NCBI RefSeq assembly: GCF_014698835.1
Contig: NZ_JACJTU010000005.1
Span: forward strand, 62,001-126,000
Direction of reading: 5' to 3'
DNA length: 64,000 bases
DNA from: Nostoc paludosum FACHB-159
GTDB lineage: Bacteria > Cyanobacteriota > Cyanobacteriia > Cyanobacteriales > Nostocaceae
Shown in pieces: positions 54,291-61,757 of the stretch. The translations under genes were made by a program, and so were the position numbers. How positions within the stretch are numbered: position 1 is the first letter of the stretch; each line of letters begins with the position of its first letter. The notes beneath the pieces were generated by a model, which was not told the DNA's origin, did no database searches, and saw only the letters and a program-made list of their open reading frames with translations.

Positions 54291-55664
54291 ATGTATTTGA
54301 TAAAAACTCTCTTGAGTTGTGCCCTTGTAATCTGCATAATTTGTATCTTTCCTATTAAGACGTTAGCCGCAGAAAAACCCACTGCAATTTTTCATGCATT
54401 TAATTCACACTACAGTGATATTGAGAAGTTTGTATGTGAAATTGCCAACCAAGGATATTCTCACATTCAAATTTCTCCAGCCCAAAAATCTAATCCCGCC
54501 CCAGAATGGTGGGCGCGTTATCAACCTGTAGACTACAGCATTATTGAAGGTAGAGGTTCGCTACTCAATTTAAAAAAACTTATTAATCAAGCCCATAGTT
54601 GTAATATCAAAGTGATTGCTGATGTTGTTTTCAATCACATGGCTAATTTAGATGATAATGAAAATTTTGAAGATTTAACTCAATTTCCGGGTCTTTCTGT
54701 GAGTGACTTTAATTCAAACTCCAACATTTTAGGAAAAAAGCCTTGTAGCATTAATTATAGTGATGGCAACAGAAATTCAGAAATTAATTGTTGGTTAGGT
54801 GGACTTCCTGACTTGATATTTACCACTAACGTTAAAACAATTCAAAAAGCTCATTTAAAAAAATTACTAGATTTAGGAATTGATGGATTTCGGTTTGATG
54901 CTGCTAAGCATATGCCAGCAGATGTTATCAAAGAGTACATCGACTATGTAGATTTATATAGTCAAGGAAAAGCATGGAATTATCTTGAGGTAATTACAGA
55001 TAGCGACACCAGCGCAGAAAACTATAACTGGATTGCTGCTGTTACAGATTTTGTTCTCTACAACTCAATGAAAAATGCCTTCAGCTTCGGAGGAGATTTG
55101 CGATCGCTGCGAGTTCCTACAAGCATAAAAGATCCGCATAGCGTCACCTTTGGCAGTAACCATGATACTCTCCGCGAGATTAATTCCAATCCCATCAACC
55201 CCTATAGCGATCCTTCAGACTCTTTGCTAGCAACAGCCTATGTTCTGGCAAGAGAAAGTGGTACTCCTTTAATACTGAATACGAATAATAGAGATGCTTC
55301 TTTTATCAAATATGGTGTCCAATTTCGTCAAATTATGCATCAACGAGGTAATCAGGGAAAAAATATTAAAGAAAATGTTTTAGCAGCTATTGATAGTCCG
55401 ACTGTATTGCTAATGGAACGAGGCAGTGAAGGATTTTTTGTTGTCAATAAAGGTGAGAATAAATTTAATATCCCAACGCTCGACTTAACTTTGACGAATT
55501 TAGATGGATGTTATCGGGAACTCCGTAATAATTTTACTGTTGCGATTGAACGTAGCGATCGCCAGAAAAAATTTATAACTCGTTGGGGAAGCTGGAATAG
55601 AGGCGGTATGGAAATTGAAAAACGTGATGCACTCTATTTTATTCGAGAACCTGGCAATCATTAG
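54291..55664 (+). CDS. Secreted GH13 alpha-amylase-family protein
   Basis: A 457-residue exported protein. The signal peptide is about 1-25 (LSCALVICIICIFPIKTLA). GH13 conserved regions are seen: DVVFNHMAN near 107, GFRFDAAKHM (nucleophile Asp) near 200, the acid/base Glu in YLEVITDS near 234, and FGSNHDT near 288. The catalytic triad is complete. The typical calcium and beta-barrel features appear in AFNSHYSDI and YSDP. It would act on alpha-glucans outside the cytoplasm. ATG 54291 was chosen over TTG 54282. Confidence 0.88.
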   Translation: MYLIKTLLSCALVICIICIFPIKTLAAEKPTAIFHAFNSHYSDIEKFVCEIANQGYSHIQISPAQKSNPAPEWWARYQPVDYSIIEGRGSLLNLKKLINQAHSCNIKVIADVVFNHMANLDDNENFEDLTQFPGLSVSDFNSNSNILGKKPCSINYSDGNRNSEINCWLGGLPDLIFTTNVKTIQKAHLKKLLDLGIDGFRFDAAKHMPADVIKEYIDYVDLYSQGKAWNYLEVITDSDTSAENYNWIAAVTDFVLYNSMKNAFSFGGDLRSLRVPTSIKDPHSVTFGSNHDTLREINSNPINPYSDPSDSLLATAYVLARESGTPLILNTNNRDASFIKYGVQFRQIMHQRGNQGKNIKENVLAAIDSPTVLLMERGSEGFFVVNKGENKFNIPTLDLTLTNLDGCYRELRNNFTVAIERSDRQKKFITRWGSWNRGGMEIEKRDALYFIREPGNH

Positions 55665-55786
55665 TAGTTGCGTAGGCGCAGTCCGTCGTAGACATCGCTG
55701 GGATTCTTCCTTGCCTTCAAAATATTCTCAAAAACGATTACTTTTATTTATCGTTTTAACAAAAAAAACAATATTTGCTTCTATCA

Positions 55787-56086
55787 ATGGGAAAGCTTAA
55801 TTTTAGAGTATCAAGCCAACATCAGAAATTGGATGAATTACACTATCAAAAGCTCAATGAACTAACTCAAATTATCAAAGAGCAGCAACAAATTATCAAT
55901 GAACTTAAAGTCACTTTAGTACATAGTTCAAAAGAGAATCAAGAAGCTAAAGTAGCTCTATTACCAGGCTTGCATATTCAAACTAATAGCAAATTTCCTA
56001 AACAACCTTCTACCAATAAATCTTTTACAATCGATCAAACAGTTGGAGACAATAACAAAGCGGTTGAAAAACTGACTCGTTACTAA
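55787..56086 (+). CDS. Small hypothetical protein with coiled-coil segment
   Basis: A 99-residue protein. Residues about 13-50 (QKLDELHYQKLNELTQIIKEQQQIINELK) have heptad-like spacing of Leu/Ile, so a coiled coil is likely. The C-terminus is polar, Lys/Asn/Ser-rich (NKSFTIDQTVGDNNKAVEKLTRY). There is no signal peptide. ATG 55787 (MGKLNF) is used; an in-frame TTG at 55775 is possible. It lies 122 nt after the GH13 gene. Unknown function; it may not be a gene. Confidence 0.5.
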   Translation: MGKLNFRVSSQHQKLDELHYQKLNELTQIIKEQQQIINELKVTLVHSSKENQEAKVALLPGLHIQTNSKFPKQPSTNKSFTIDQTVGDNNKAVEKLTRY

Positions 56087-56542
56087 TAATCAGCCAAAAA
56101 TGCTTTTTTGATTAACAAATAAAAAGCTGCATTTTACTTGACTCGATCTATTTGTAAGTTAGATACTAAAATATCTGACGCTAAGTTAAAGCCGTTATTG
56201 ATTTTTTTTGATAAGCAAGAATGTTTGCTTTGAATGCTACTTGTTTATATCTAATGGGACTAATAAAAATAATCCAAAGTTCTAAATTCAAAGCAGAAAG
56301 TTTATAAGAACAAGTACAAATTAAAATTACAAAAACAATCATGAATTGGTCAATCCTAATGAGTTGAAAGTTTTACTAAGATTCAAGACTCAGTATTCCA
56401 CTAAATCAAAACTTATGCAAAAATATTAAAAAAGCTTCCTTATGTAGGTAATAATTTTGCTTTTTACCTCTTTTACTCAAGTGTTAAGCAACTAATAAGT
56501 TCCTTAGCTGATTACTAAAAATCTCAAACCAGGGAGAAAAAT
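56087..56542. other. Intergenic, no gene seen
   Basis: AT-rich sequence with several runs of A and T but no credible frame or strong hairpin. The promoter of the exported hypothetical gene at 56543 must lie here or nearby. Confidence 0.4.
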
Positions 56543-57166
56543 ATGCAGTTCATCAAAATTATTCTTGTCGCTCTCGTGTTTATCGTGAATCTGACAATTG
56601 CTCAACCTTCTTGGGCAGGTAAAGATTTTACCAAAGGAACTGATTATGTTGAGGTAACTCAGGAACTAAATCAACTTCTAACTGTGAAAGATAACCCTGA
56701 ACAAGCTGGCTATACACCTGAGCAATTTCAAGCCCGACTAGCACAATTGCAGTCTCAGAAGTATGTGATGGAAACGGCCAGAAAACGAGCGCAGTGCTTT
56801 AATCAAACCGGTAAAACTTTGGGTATCTACGCCAATAAACCGAAAAAATATCCAACTCAACTTTACTTCTTAGCAGCAGGGCAAATTACAGATGATGATT
56901 GGGATTGTGATGGTATCTACCTACCCGCAGGTACTCAGGTAGTTTTAAGTCCGAATACTGAAGTACAAGAGTTAACCCAACCCATTGCAGTCAAGTTTGT
57001 CGATGGTACACAGTCCATTGCTAGAACTAATCCAGCTACTGGTGCAATTGAATTAAATGTTGCACCTGCTAAAGTCTTCAAAGCTGGTGAAGGCAGCTGG
57101 TTGCTACCTACGTTATCTCAGGCAGATATTGACGCGCAAGTTCCTAGTCCACAAATCATTGACTAA
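56543..57166 (+). CDS. Exported hypothetical protein
   Basis: A 207-residue protein with a clear signal peptide about 1-25 (IKIILVALVFIVNLTIAQPSWA). The mature part opens GKDFTKGTDYVEVTQELNQLL, then a helical region, then a beta-rich C-terminal part with DDDWDCDGIYLPAGTQVVL and TQSIARTNPATGAIELNV. Two Cys (CFNQTG near 83 and DWDCDG near 117) could pair outside the cytoplasm. GGGAGAA precedes ATG 56543. A terminator follows at 57233. I do not recognise the family. Confidence 0.75.
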   Translation: MQFIKIILVALVFIVNLTIAQPSWAGKDFTKGTDYVEVTQELNQLLTVKDNPEQAGYTPEQFQARLAQLQSQKYVMETARKRAQCFNQTGKTLGIYANKPKKYPTQLYFLAAGQITDDDWDCDGIYLPAGTQVVLSPNTEVQELTQPIAVKFVDGTQSIARTNPATGAIELNVAPAKVFKAGEGSWLLPTLSQADIDAQVPSPQIID

Positions 57167-57232
57167 TGTTTGCTAGGCATTCAATTTTGATGCGATAAGC
57201 GCGTCAATTTTAATTACACTAAATAGTACTTT

Positions 57233-57258
57233 ACCCCTCCTAACCAAGAGGGGTTTTT
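57233..57258 (+). terminator. Rho-independent terminator after the exported hypothetical gene
   Basis: ACCCCTC and GAGGGGT form a 7-bp stem with an 8-nt loop, followed by TTTTT. It lies 67 nt after the stop. Confidence 0.8.
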
Positions 57259-57341
57259 AATTAATGGGAGATTGAAGAGCGATTTTAATATAGTTAGCGG
57301 TCATTTACCGCGTTATAAAAAATCTGAAAGTTTTTACCCAT

Positions 57342-58481
57342 TTACTTTAAAGACTTCTGAGCTTGGATTCGATCAAAAATAGCACCTTCATTAAAAAATT
57401 GTTGTTGAATCTTGTTCCATCCTCCTAAATCTTCTGCTTTAAACAGAGTTTTGACTTTAGGAAAATTGCTACCAAATTCTTTTGCGATCGTATTATTCAC
57501 AGGGCGAAATCCTATTTTGGCAAATTCTCGTTGTACCTCTGGTGTATACAGATATTGCACAAATGCTTCTGCAACTTTCCGAGTTCCATGTTGCTCGACG
57601 TTCTTATCTACCACAGCAATTGGATTATCAATAGATATATTCACATCAGGGACAACATATGAGAACTTTTCGCCTTTTTGTTTTGATAAAATCATTTCAT
57701 TTTCATAGTTGAGTAAAGCATCCCCTTGACCTTGTTTAAAGAACAATTCGCTGGCATTACGAGCAGTCTTGGGCAGCACAAGTACATTTTTATAAACTTT
57801 GGAAGTAAAATCTAATGCTTGCTTCTCATCCTGTCCAGTTTTTGTTATGTAACCCCATAAACTTAGGAAGTTCCATCGCGCACCACCAGATGTTTTCGGG
57901 TTAGCTGTCAGTACGCTCACTCCTGGTTTTGTCAAATCTGTCCAAGTTTTAATATTTTTGGGATTCCCCTCACGAGTAGCGATCGCACCTACGGATTGTG
58001 TCACGATTGCATTATTTGGTGCTTCTTTTTCCCAACCTGGTTGAATAAAACCTGTCTGAACCAGTTTGTCAACATCAAGGGCTAGTGACAGGTGTATCAC
58101 ATCAGCCTCTAAACCATCAATCACATTTAGCGTTTGAGAACCAGACCCATCATAACTTTCAGTAAACTTCAGATTTTGGTTATGCTCTTTTTTCCATTTT
58201 TCTACAAATTGTGGAATAATTTGCTCGTATGCAGCCTTTGTCACCGAGTAAGAAACAAACGTTAGGTTTATATCACGCTCTGAAGTGGCGATTTTATTAC
58301 CAGTGTTATCAACATTAGCTCCAGAGCAAGCACTCATCACTATACTTAAGCTTACTCCTGCCAAAAATAGGGATATAAACCCCCAGTTTCTTATAGCTTG
58401 CCAAGCTTTAACAGTACGAGTGTGAACTTGTTTAGCGATATCTCTGTTTAATTTCCAAGTATGCTGCCGCTTGTTTCTCAA
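57342..58481 (-). CDS. sbpA: Sulfate ABC transporter substrate-binding lipoprotein
   Basis: A 379-residue periplasmic binding protein. An N-terminal hydrophobic segment ends in the lipobox VMSAC near 48-52, so it is a lipoprotein. The binding fold has LTFVSYSVTKAAYEQI near 71, ESYDGSGSQTLNVIDGLEADVIHL near 108 and WTDLTKPGVSVLTANPKTSGGARWNF near 182. These match SbpA/CysP sulfate-binding proteins. The permease and ATPase genes are not adjacent, so it must work with components elsewhere. It is convergent with the hypothetical gene. Confidence 0.9.
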   Translation of the reverse strand: MRNKRQHTWKLNRDIAKQVHTRTVKAWQAIRNWGFISLFLAGVSLSIVMSACSGANVDNTGNKIATSERDINLTFVSYSVTKAAYEQIIPQFVEKWKKEHNQNLKFTESYDGSGSQTLNVIDGLEADVIHLSLALDVDKLVQTGFIQPGWEKEAPNNAIVTQSVGAIATREGNPKNIKTWTDLTKPGVSVLTANPKTSGGARWNFLSLWGYITKTGQDEKQALDFTSKVYKNVLVLPKTARNASELFFKQGQGDALLNYENEMILSKQKGEKFSYVVPDVNISIDNPIAVVDKNVEQHGTRKVAEAFVQYLYTPEVQREFAKIGFRPVNNTIAKEFGSNFPKVKTLFKAEDLGGWNKIQQQFFNEGAIFDRIQAQKSLK

Positions 58482-58908
58482 AATTTCCCTCCTCTATAAA
58501 ATTCGGTAAACCGAGAGATTTACTGTAGTTTAGAGGTATTATAAGATAGTTGCCATTTATTACATAACCTTTAATTAACCTAAATTTAAACAAGTTGTAA
58601 ATTGATTACGCATAACAAAGAGGCTTAACGTTGCTAAAACAACAGCCTTAGTGTTCGCACTTCTTTAGGGCTGCGGCAGCAAAGAATGATTGTTAATGTC
58701 CTAACCAATGTGACTACTGCTATAAGAAAAAATTGCCCTTTTAGGGCGAGGCTTTAGACCAAAATTTTCGGTAACTTGGAGTAGTCTTAGCAGTCAGAGA
58801 GTTTTCAAACAGTTGAAATCTTGTTAACGTTTATGCTTAAAATTGCACAAGAGGTTTTTTTAGCATCTACTAAAAGCTAAAGTTGACCCTTGCAGGACTC
58901 CCCAAGAC
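58482..58908. other. Intergenic, no gene seen
   Basis: Divergent region between sbpA and the membrane protein. A short hairpin GCCCTTTTAGGGC lies near 58736-58748. I see no RNA gene or riboswitch. Confidence 0.4.
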
Positions 58909-59295
58909 ATGCTGACTGAAATTTTGCCTTTCCGCTTTGAATTAGACACGATCGCGATCGCTGGAGCGAGTTTGTGGTCATTAGCGTTATATCTAGGTTT
59001 ATCAAAAGCCACTGAATGGGTAATCGAGCAACTCAACCGCTGGTTTAACTTTGCCGAGCGATCGCTTTATACTAGTCAATCAGAATTTGAAAAAACTCGG
59101 AAAGCTAGAGAATCCCAAAACGCTTTCTACGCCTCACTATTTAGTATTGTGCCTTTCTTGGTACTCGGCGCTTTGTTCAATTGGGGTGTAGAAATCAGTT
59201 TAGGACGTAGCTGGGGAATCAGCTTAGGCATACTTGCTTGTATTAGTTGTGGCATTTTTGAACTGGGAAGACGTAGTGGCGGGTCTTCGGATTAG
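58909..59295 (+). CDS. Hypothetical membrane protein
   Basis: A 128-residue protein with about three hydrophobic segments: IAGASLWSLALYLGL near 18-32, ASLFSIVPFLVLGALFNWGV near 75-94 and GISLGILACISCGIFELG near 102-120. A polar linker (EQLNRWFNFAERSLYTSQSEFEKTRKARE) lies between the first two. It has no motif I recognise. It is a single gene with an STRR directly after its stop. Confidence 0.65.
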   Translation: MLTEILPFRFELDTIAIAGASLWSLALYLGLSKATEWVIEQLNRWFNFAERSLYTSQSEFEKTRKARESQNAFYASLFSIVPFLVLGALFNWGVEISLGRSWGISLGILACISCGIFELGRRSGGSSD

Positions 59296-59310
59296 GTTGA
59301 AGGGATGAGG

Positions 59311-59513
59311 GAGTGGGGAGGTGGGGAGTGTAGGGGGATGGGGAAGTGTGGGGAGTGTGGGGAGTGTGGGAGGATGGGGAAGTGTGGGGAGAAAGAGAAT
59401 TTATGCCCCCGTCTCTTCCCCATCCTCCCACACCTCCCACACCTCCCACACCTCCCACACCTCCCACACCTCCCACACCTCCCACACCTCCCACACCTCC
59501 CACACCTCCCACC
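59311..59513. repeat. Inverted STRR: GTGGGGAGT block and CCTCCCACA nonamer array
   Basis: GTGGGGAG-type units at about 59311-59391 face nine full copies plus a partial copy of CCTCCCACA at 59424-59513. The two are complementary and could form a long hairpin between the convergent genes. ORFs here (GVGGVGG, RCGRCGR, PHLPHLP) are repeat artefacts. Confidence 0.92.
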
Positions 59514-59535
59514 CCTCCCCATGCCCAATGCCCCC

Positions 59536-60792
59536 TTACTCCCCAATTACCTCATTAACAATCTGTGCTATCTTCTGAGCTGCTCCGCTTTCACCACGAA
59601 CCTGACGTAGCTTGTGCCGGATACCGTCCAATTTTTCTGGATGAGCCAAAAAATCTAATACCATGTCTCCAACTTCTGACGGTTGGAGTTTGCCTACAAG
59701 TTCTGGGACAATTTCTTCCTGTGCCCAGATGTTCGGCCATGCTAATAAACCTTTGCGTCTGAGAAATACCCAGTTAATTACCTTGGCAAAGGTAGAACCA
59801 ACCCCTGGCAGATTCGCCAATAAACCCGGTAAACCATCCCAAGAACGCATCGCATCTAGTTGTTGAGTAGGTAGCAAAACAATCATCGGTACTCCTAATG
59901 CACCGAGTTCAGCGGTGTTTGCCCCCACGGTAGTCAGGCAGATGCAACATTGTGATAACAAGTCATAGGCAGGGTTTTCTTGCCATAATTCTAAAGTTAG
60001 GCCTGTTTGTGTTTTCAGTGATGCCTTGCTTTTGCCGTCCTCTGGAATTATTAAAGAAACACTGCTAAGGCCAAAAGTTTCTACAAAAGGGTTTTTTTGG
60101 GAATCGCCAAAACTAGCTAAGGTTTGCAAATCCACCGTTGGAGCAACAGGAAGCACAAATTTAGTTTGGGGTCTGTTGGCGTGGATATATTCGGCAATGG
60201 CTAACATTAAAGGTATCCCCTGGGTTAATTTTGCTGCTTTTGAACCCGGTAATATACCAATTATTTCAGCAGTAGAGACGCCATTAATCGCGTTCGTACA
60301 AGATCCTTGGGCTTCTAGCATCAAATCTCCCACAACAGTAAATTTGTGGGCATATTTTGGGGCAACACGGGCAGCAACTTGAGGTTTCATAACTCCAAAG
60401 CGGTCTATCAAGTTATGCCACCGGGCTTCCCATTCGGCGTAAACAACTGTGCGATATCCTAATTTTTTACCAATAATTACAGGGAAAATTTGATCGCCGC
60501 CGAGAAAAACCACCACACCGCGACTTCTCCACTCCCAATTTTCAAATGTTTTACCCCAGAGGAGAAATTGCGAAAAATGCTCTGCTGGCTGAACTCTGTC
60601 TACTTCTGGGTAAGAAAGAGCGATCGCAGCTTCTTTACCAGTAGCATTGGGACAAGGGGATAAAACTACAGAAATCCTCACAACAGAACGGTCATCCCCT
60701 AGTTGTTGCCGCAATGCCTTCACTACTGGACGCACCCAAGTGGTTACTTCCCCTGGGCCGTTGGAGAGAATGAGAATATCTACTGGAGTCAT
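59536..60792 (-). CDS. Lipid-A-disaccharide-synthase-related protein
   Basis: A 418-residue GT-B type protein of the cyanobacterial LpxB-related family. It starts VDILILSNGPGEVTTWVRPV; the GDQIFPVIIGKKLGYRTVVYAEWEARWH region is near 99-126, the donor-binding side GILPGSKAAKLTQGIPLMLAI near 183, and the C-terminal TVGANTAELGALGVPMIVLLP near 295. It differs from LpxB proper and its product is not established. ATG 60792 begins the conserved N-terminus. A MITE of the 10.6-kb family begins 5 nt before its start on the complementary side (60797). Confidence 0.88.
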   Translation of the reverse strand: MTPVDILILSNGPGEVTTWVRPVVKALRQQLGDDRSVVRISVVLSPCPNATGKEAAIALSYPEVDRVQPAEHFSQFLLWGKTFENWEWRSRGVVVFLGGDQIFPVIIGKKLGYRTVVYAEWEARWHNLIDRFGVMKPQVAARVAPKYAHKFTVVGDLMLEAQGSCTNAINGVSTAEIIGILPGSKAAKLTQGIPLMLAIAEYIHANRPQTKFVLPVAPTVDLQTLASFGDSQKNPFVETFGLSSVSLIIPEDGKSKASLKTQTGLTLELWQENPAYDLLSQCCICLTTVGANTAELGALGVPMIVLLPTQQLDAMRSWDGLPGLLANLPGVGSTFAKVINWVFLRRKGLLAWPNIWAQEEIVPELVGKLQPSEVGDMVLDFLAHPEKLDGIRHKLRQVRGESGAAQKIAQIVNEVIGE

Positions 60793-60796
60793 GAGT

Positions 60797-60920
60797 TAAG
60801 TAAGTGGTTGTGAATATTTATCGTCAGGATAAGGCAGGAGGCAGGAGGCAGGAGGAAAGAGGGTTTGAGCTAAATTAACCTTTATTAACATAGTTTGATT
60901 TTTTCACACCGACTTACTTA
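60797..60920. repeat. Dispersed MITE-like repeat, copy B, 124 bp
   Basis: Ends TAAGTAAGTGGTTGTG and CACACCGACTTACTTA form imperfect 16-bp terminal inverted repeats. It matches copy A at about 10607-10736. It abuts the start of the lipid-A-related gene, so it may lie in its promoter. Confidence 0.8.
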
Positions 60921-61448
60921 AGGTGACGGTTAAAGGCTGTTGTTGACCAAAACAATTGTCAATTCACTATTAAATAATTTTCATTGTATGTAGATTTTAA
61001 AGTTTTAATCTGTTACCGAATTTTAGACAATTAGTATTAATTTTCTAATTATTTATTGATAATATTTTTTGTATTTTAATTGCGAATTGGTATATGACTG
61101 ATTTTTGATTTTTGAACAAAACTCAGTACACCTTTATTCCCAATCCCCAGTCCCCAGTCCCCAATCCCCAGTCCCTTACCTCTACGAGTCATTGTCCGAA
61201 TCAAATCGGATTGCTATAACGGGTTTGAATCTACCACTGATTATAATTGCCAATTGCGTAGCTTGCTTCCTGCTTTGCGAGTATTGCCAATTACTGGTAA
61301 CTTTTGCGCCCAACAAATTTTTGTCAGGGGAAAATTTCTGCTTCTTTGGGTAGAGATCATAACAGCAAGTTAATATGCTATATTTTAGCAGCAACTATCG
61401 CACCTGCTATAGTCCGCTCGTTACATAGTAATCAAGGTATCCACGTTC
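60921..61448. other. Intergenic with STRR, no gene seen
   Basis: CCCCAGT heptamers lie at about 61139-61175, and a 27-bp sequence at 61105-61131 recurs near 14711. No credible frame is seen; the minus frame around 61182-61394 lacks a ribosome site. Confidence 0.5.
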
Positions 61449-61691
61449 ATGGCTGCAATCGAGAAGACAGAGCTTGCAGAGTTGATTCGTGAGACAAGAA
61501 TGCGGCTTAAACTCTCACAGGTCAAGTTTGCAGAGAAACTGGGGGTTTCTTTCCATAGTGTTAATCGATGGGAGAACGGACGGACAAGGCCTTTACCACT
61601 GGCGATGAAACAAATTGAAACATTACTGTATTCCTTGGGCGATCGCGGTGAAGACTTACTAGCCAGGTATTTTTCATCTGGGAGGAGTTGA
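61449..61691 (+). CDS. XRE-family helix-turn-helix protein
   Basis: An 80-residue protein that is nearly all one HTH_3 domain (LIRETRMRLKLSQVKFAEKLGVSFHSVNRWENGRTRPLPLAMKQIETLL), recognition helix about 31-42. The C-terminal RGEDLLARYFSSGRS is short and polar. It is probably a DNA-binding regulator without a sensor domain. ATG 61449 begins MAAIEKTE. It lies 66 nt upstream of the big sensor protein on the same strand, so they may be one transcript. Confidence 0.82.
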   Translation: MAAIEKTELAELIRETRMRLKLSQVKFAEKLGVSFHSVNRWENGRTRPLPLAMKQIETLLYSLGDRGEDLLARYFSSGRS

Positions 61692-61757
61692 AATTGTGCC
61701 CCCTGTTCTGAAGACAGCAGTTTCAGAAGATATCCAATTCCAGTAGGAGGAATGATA

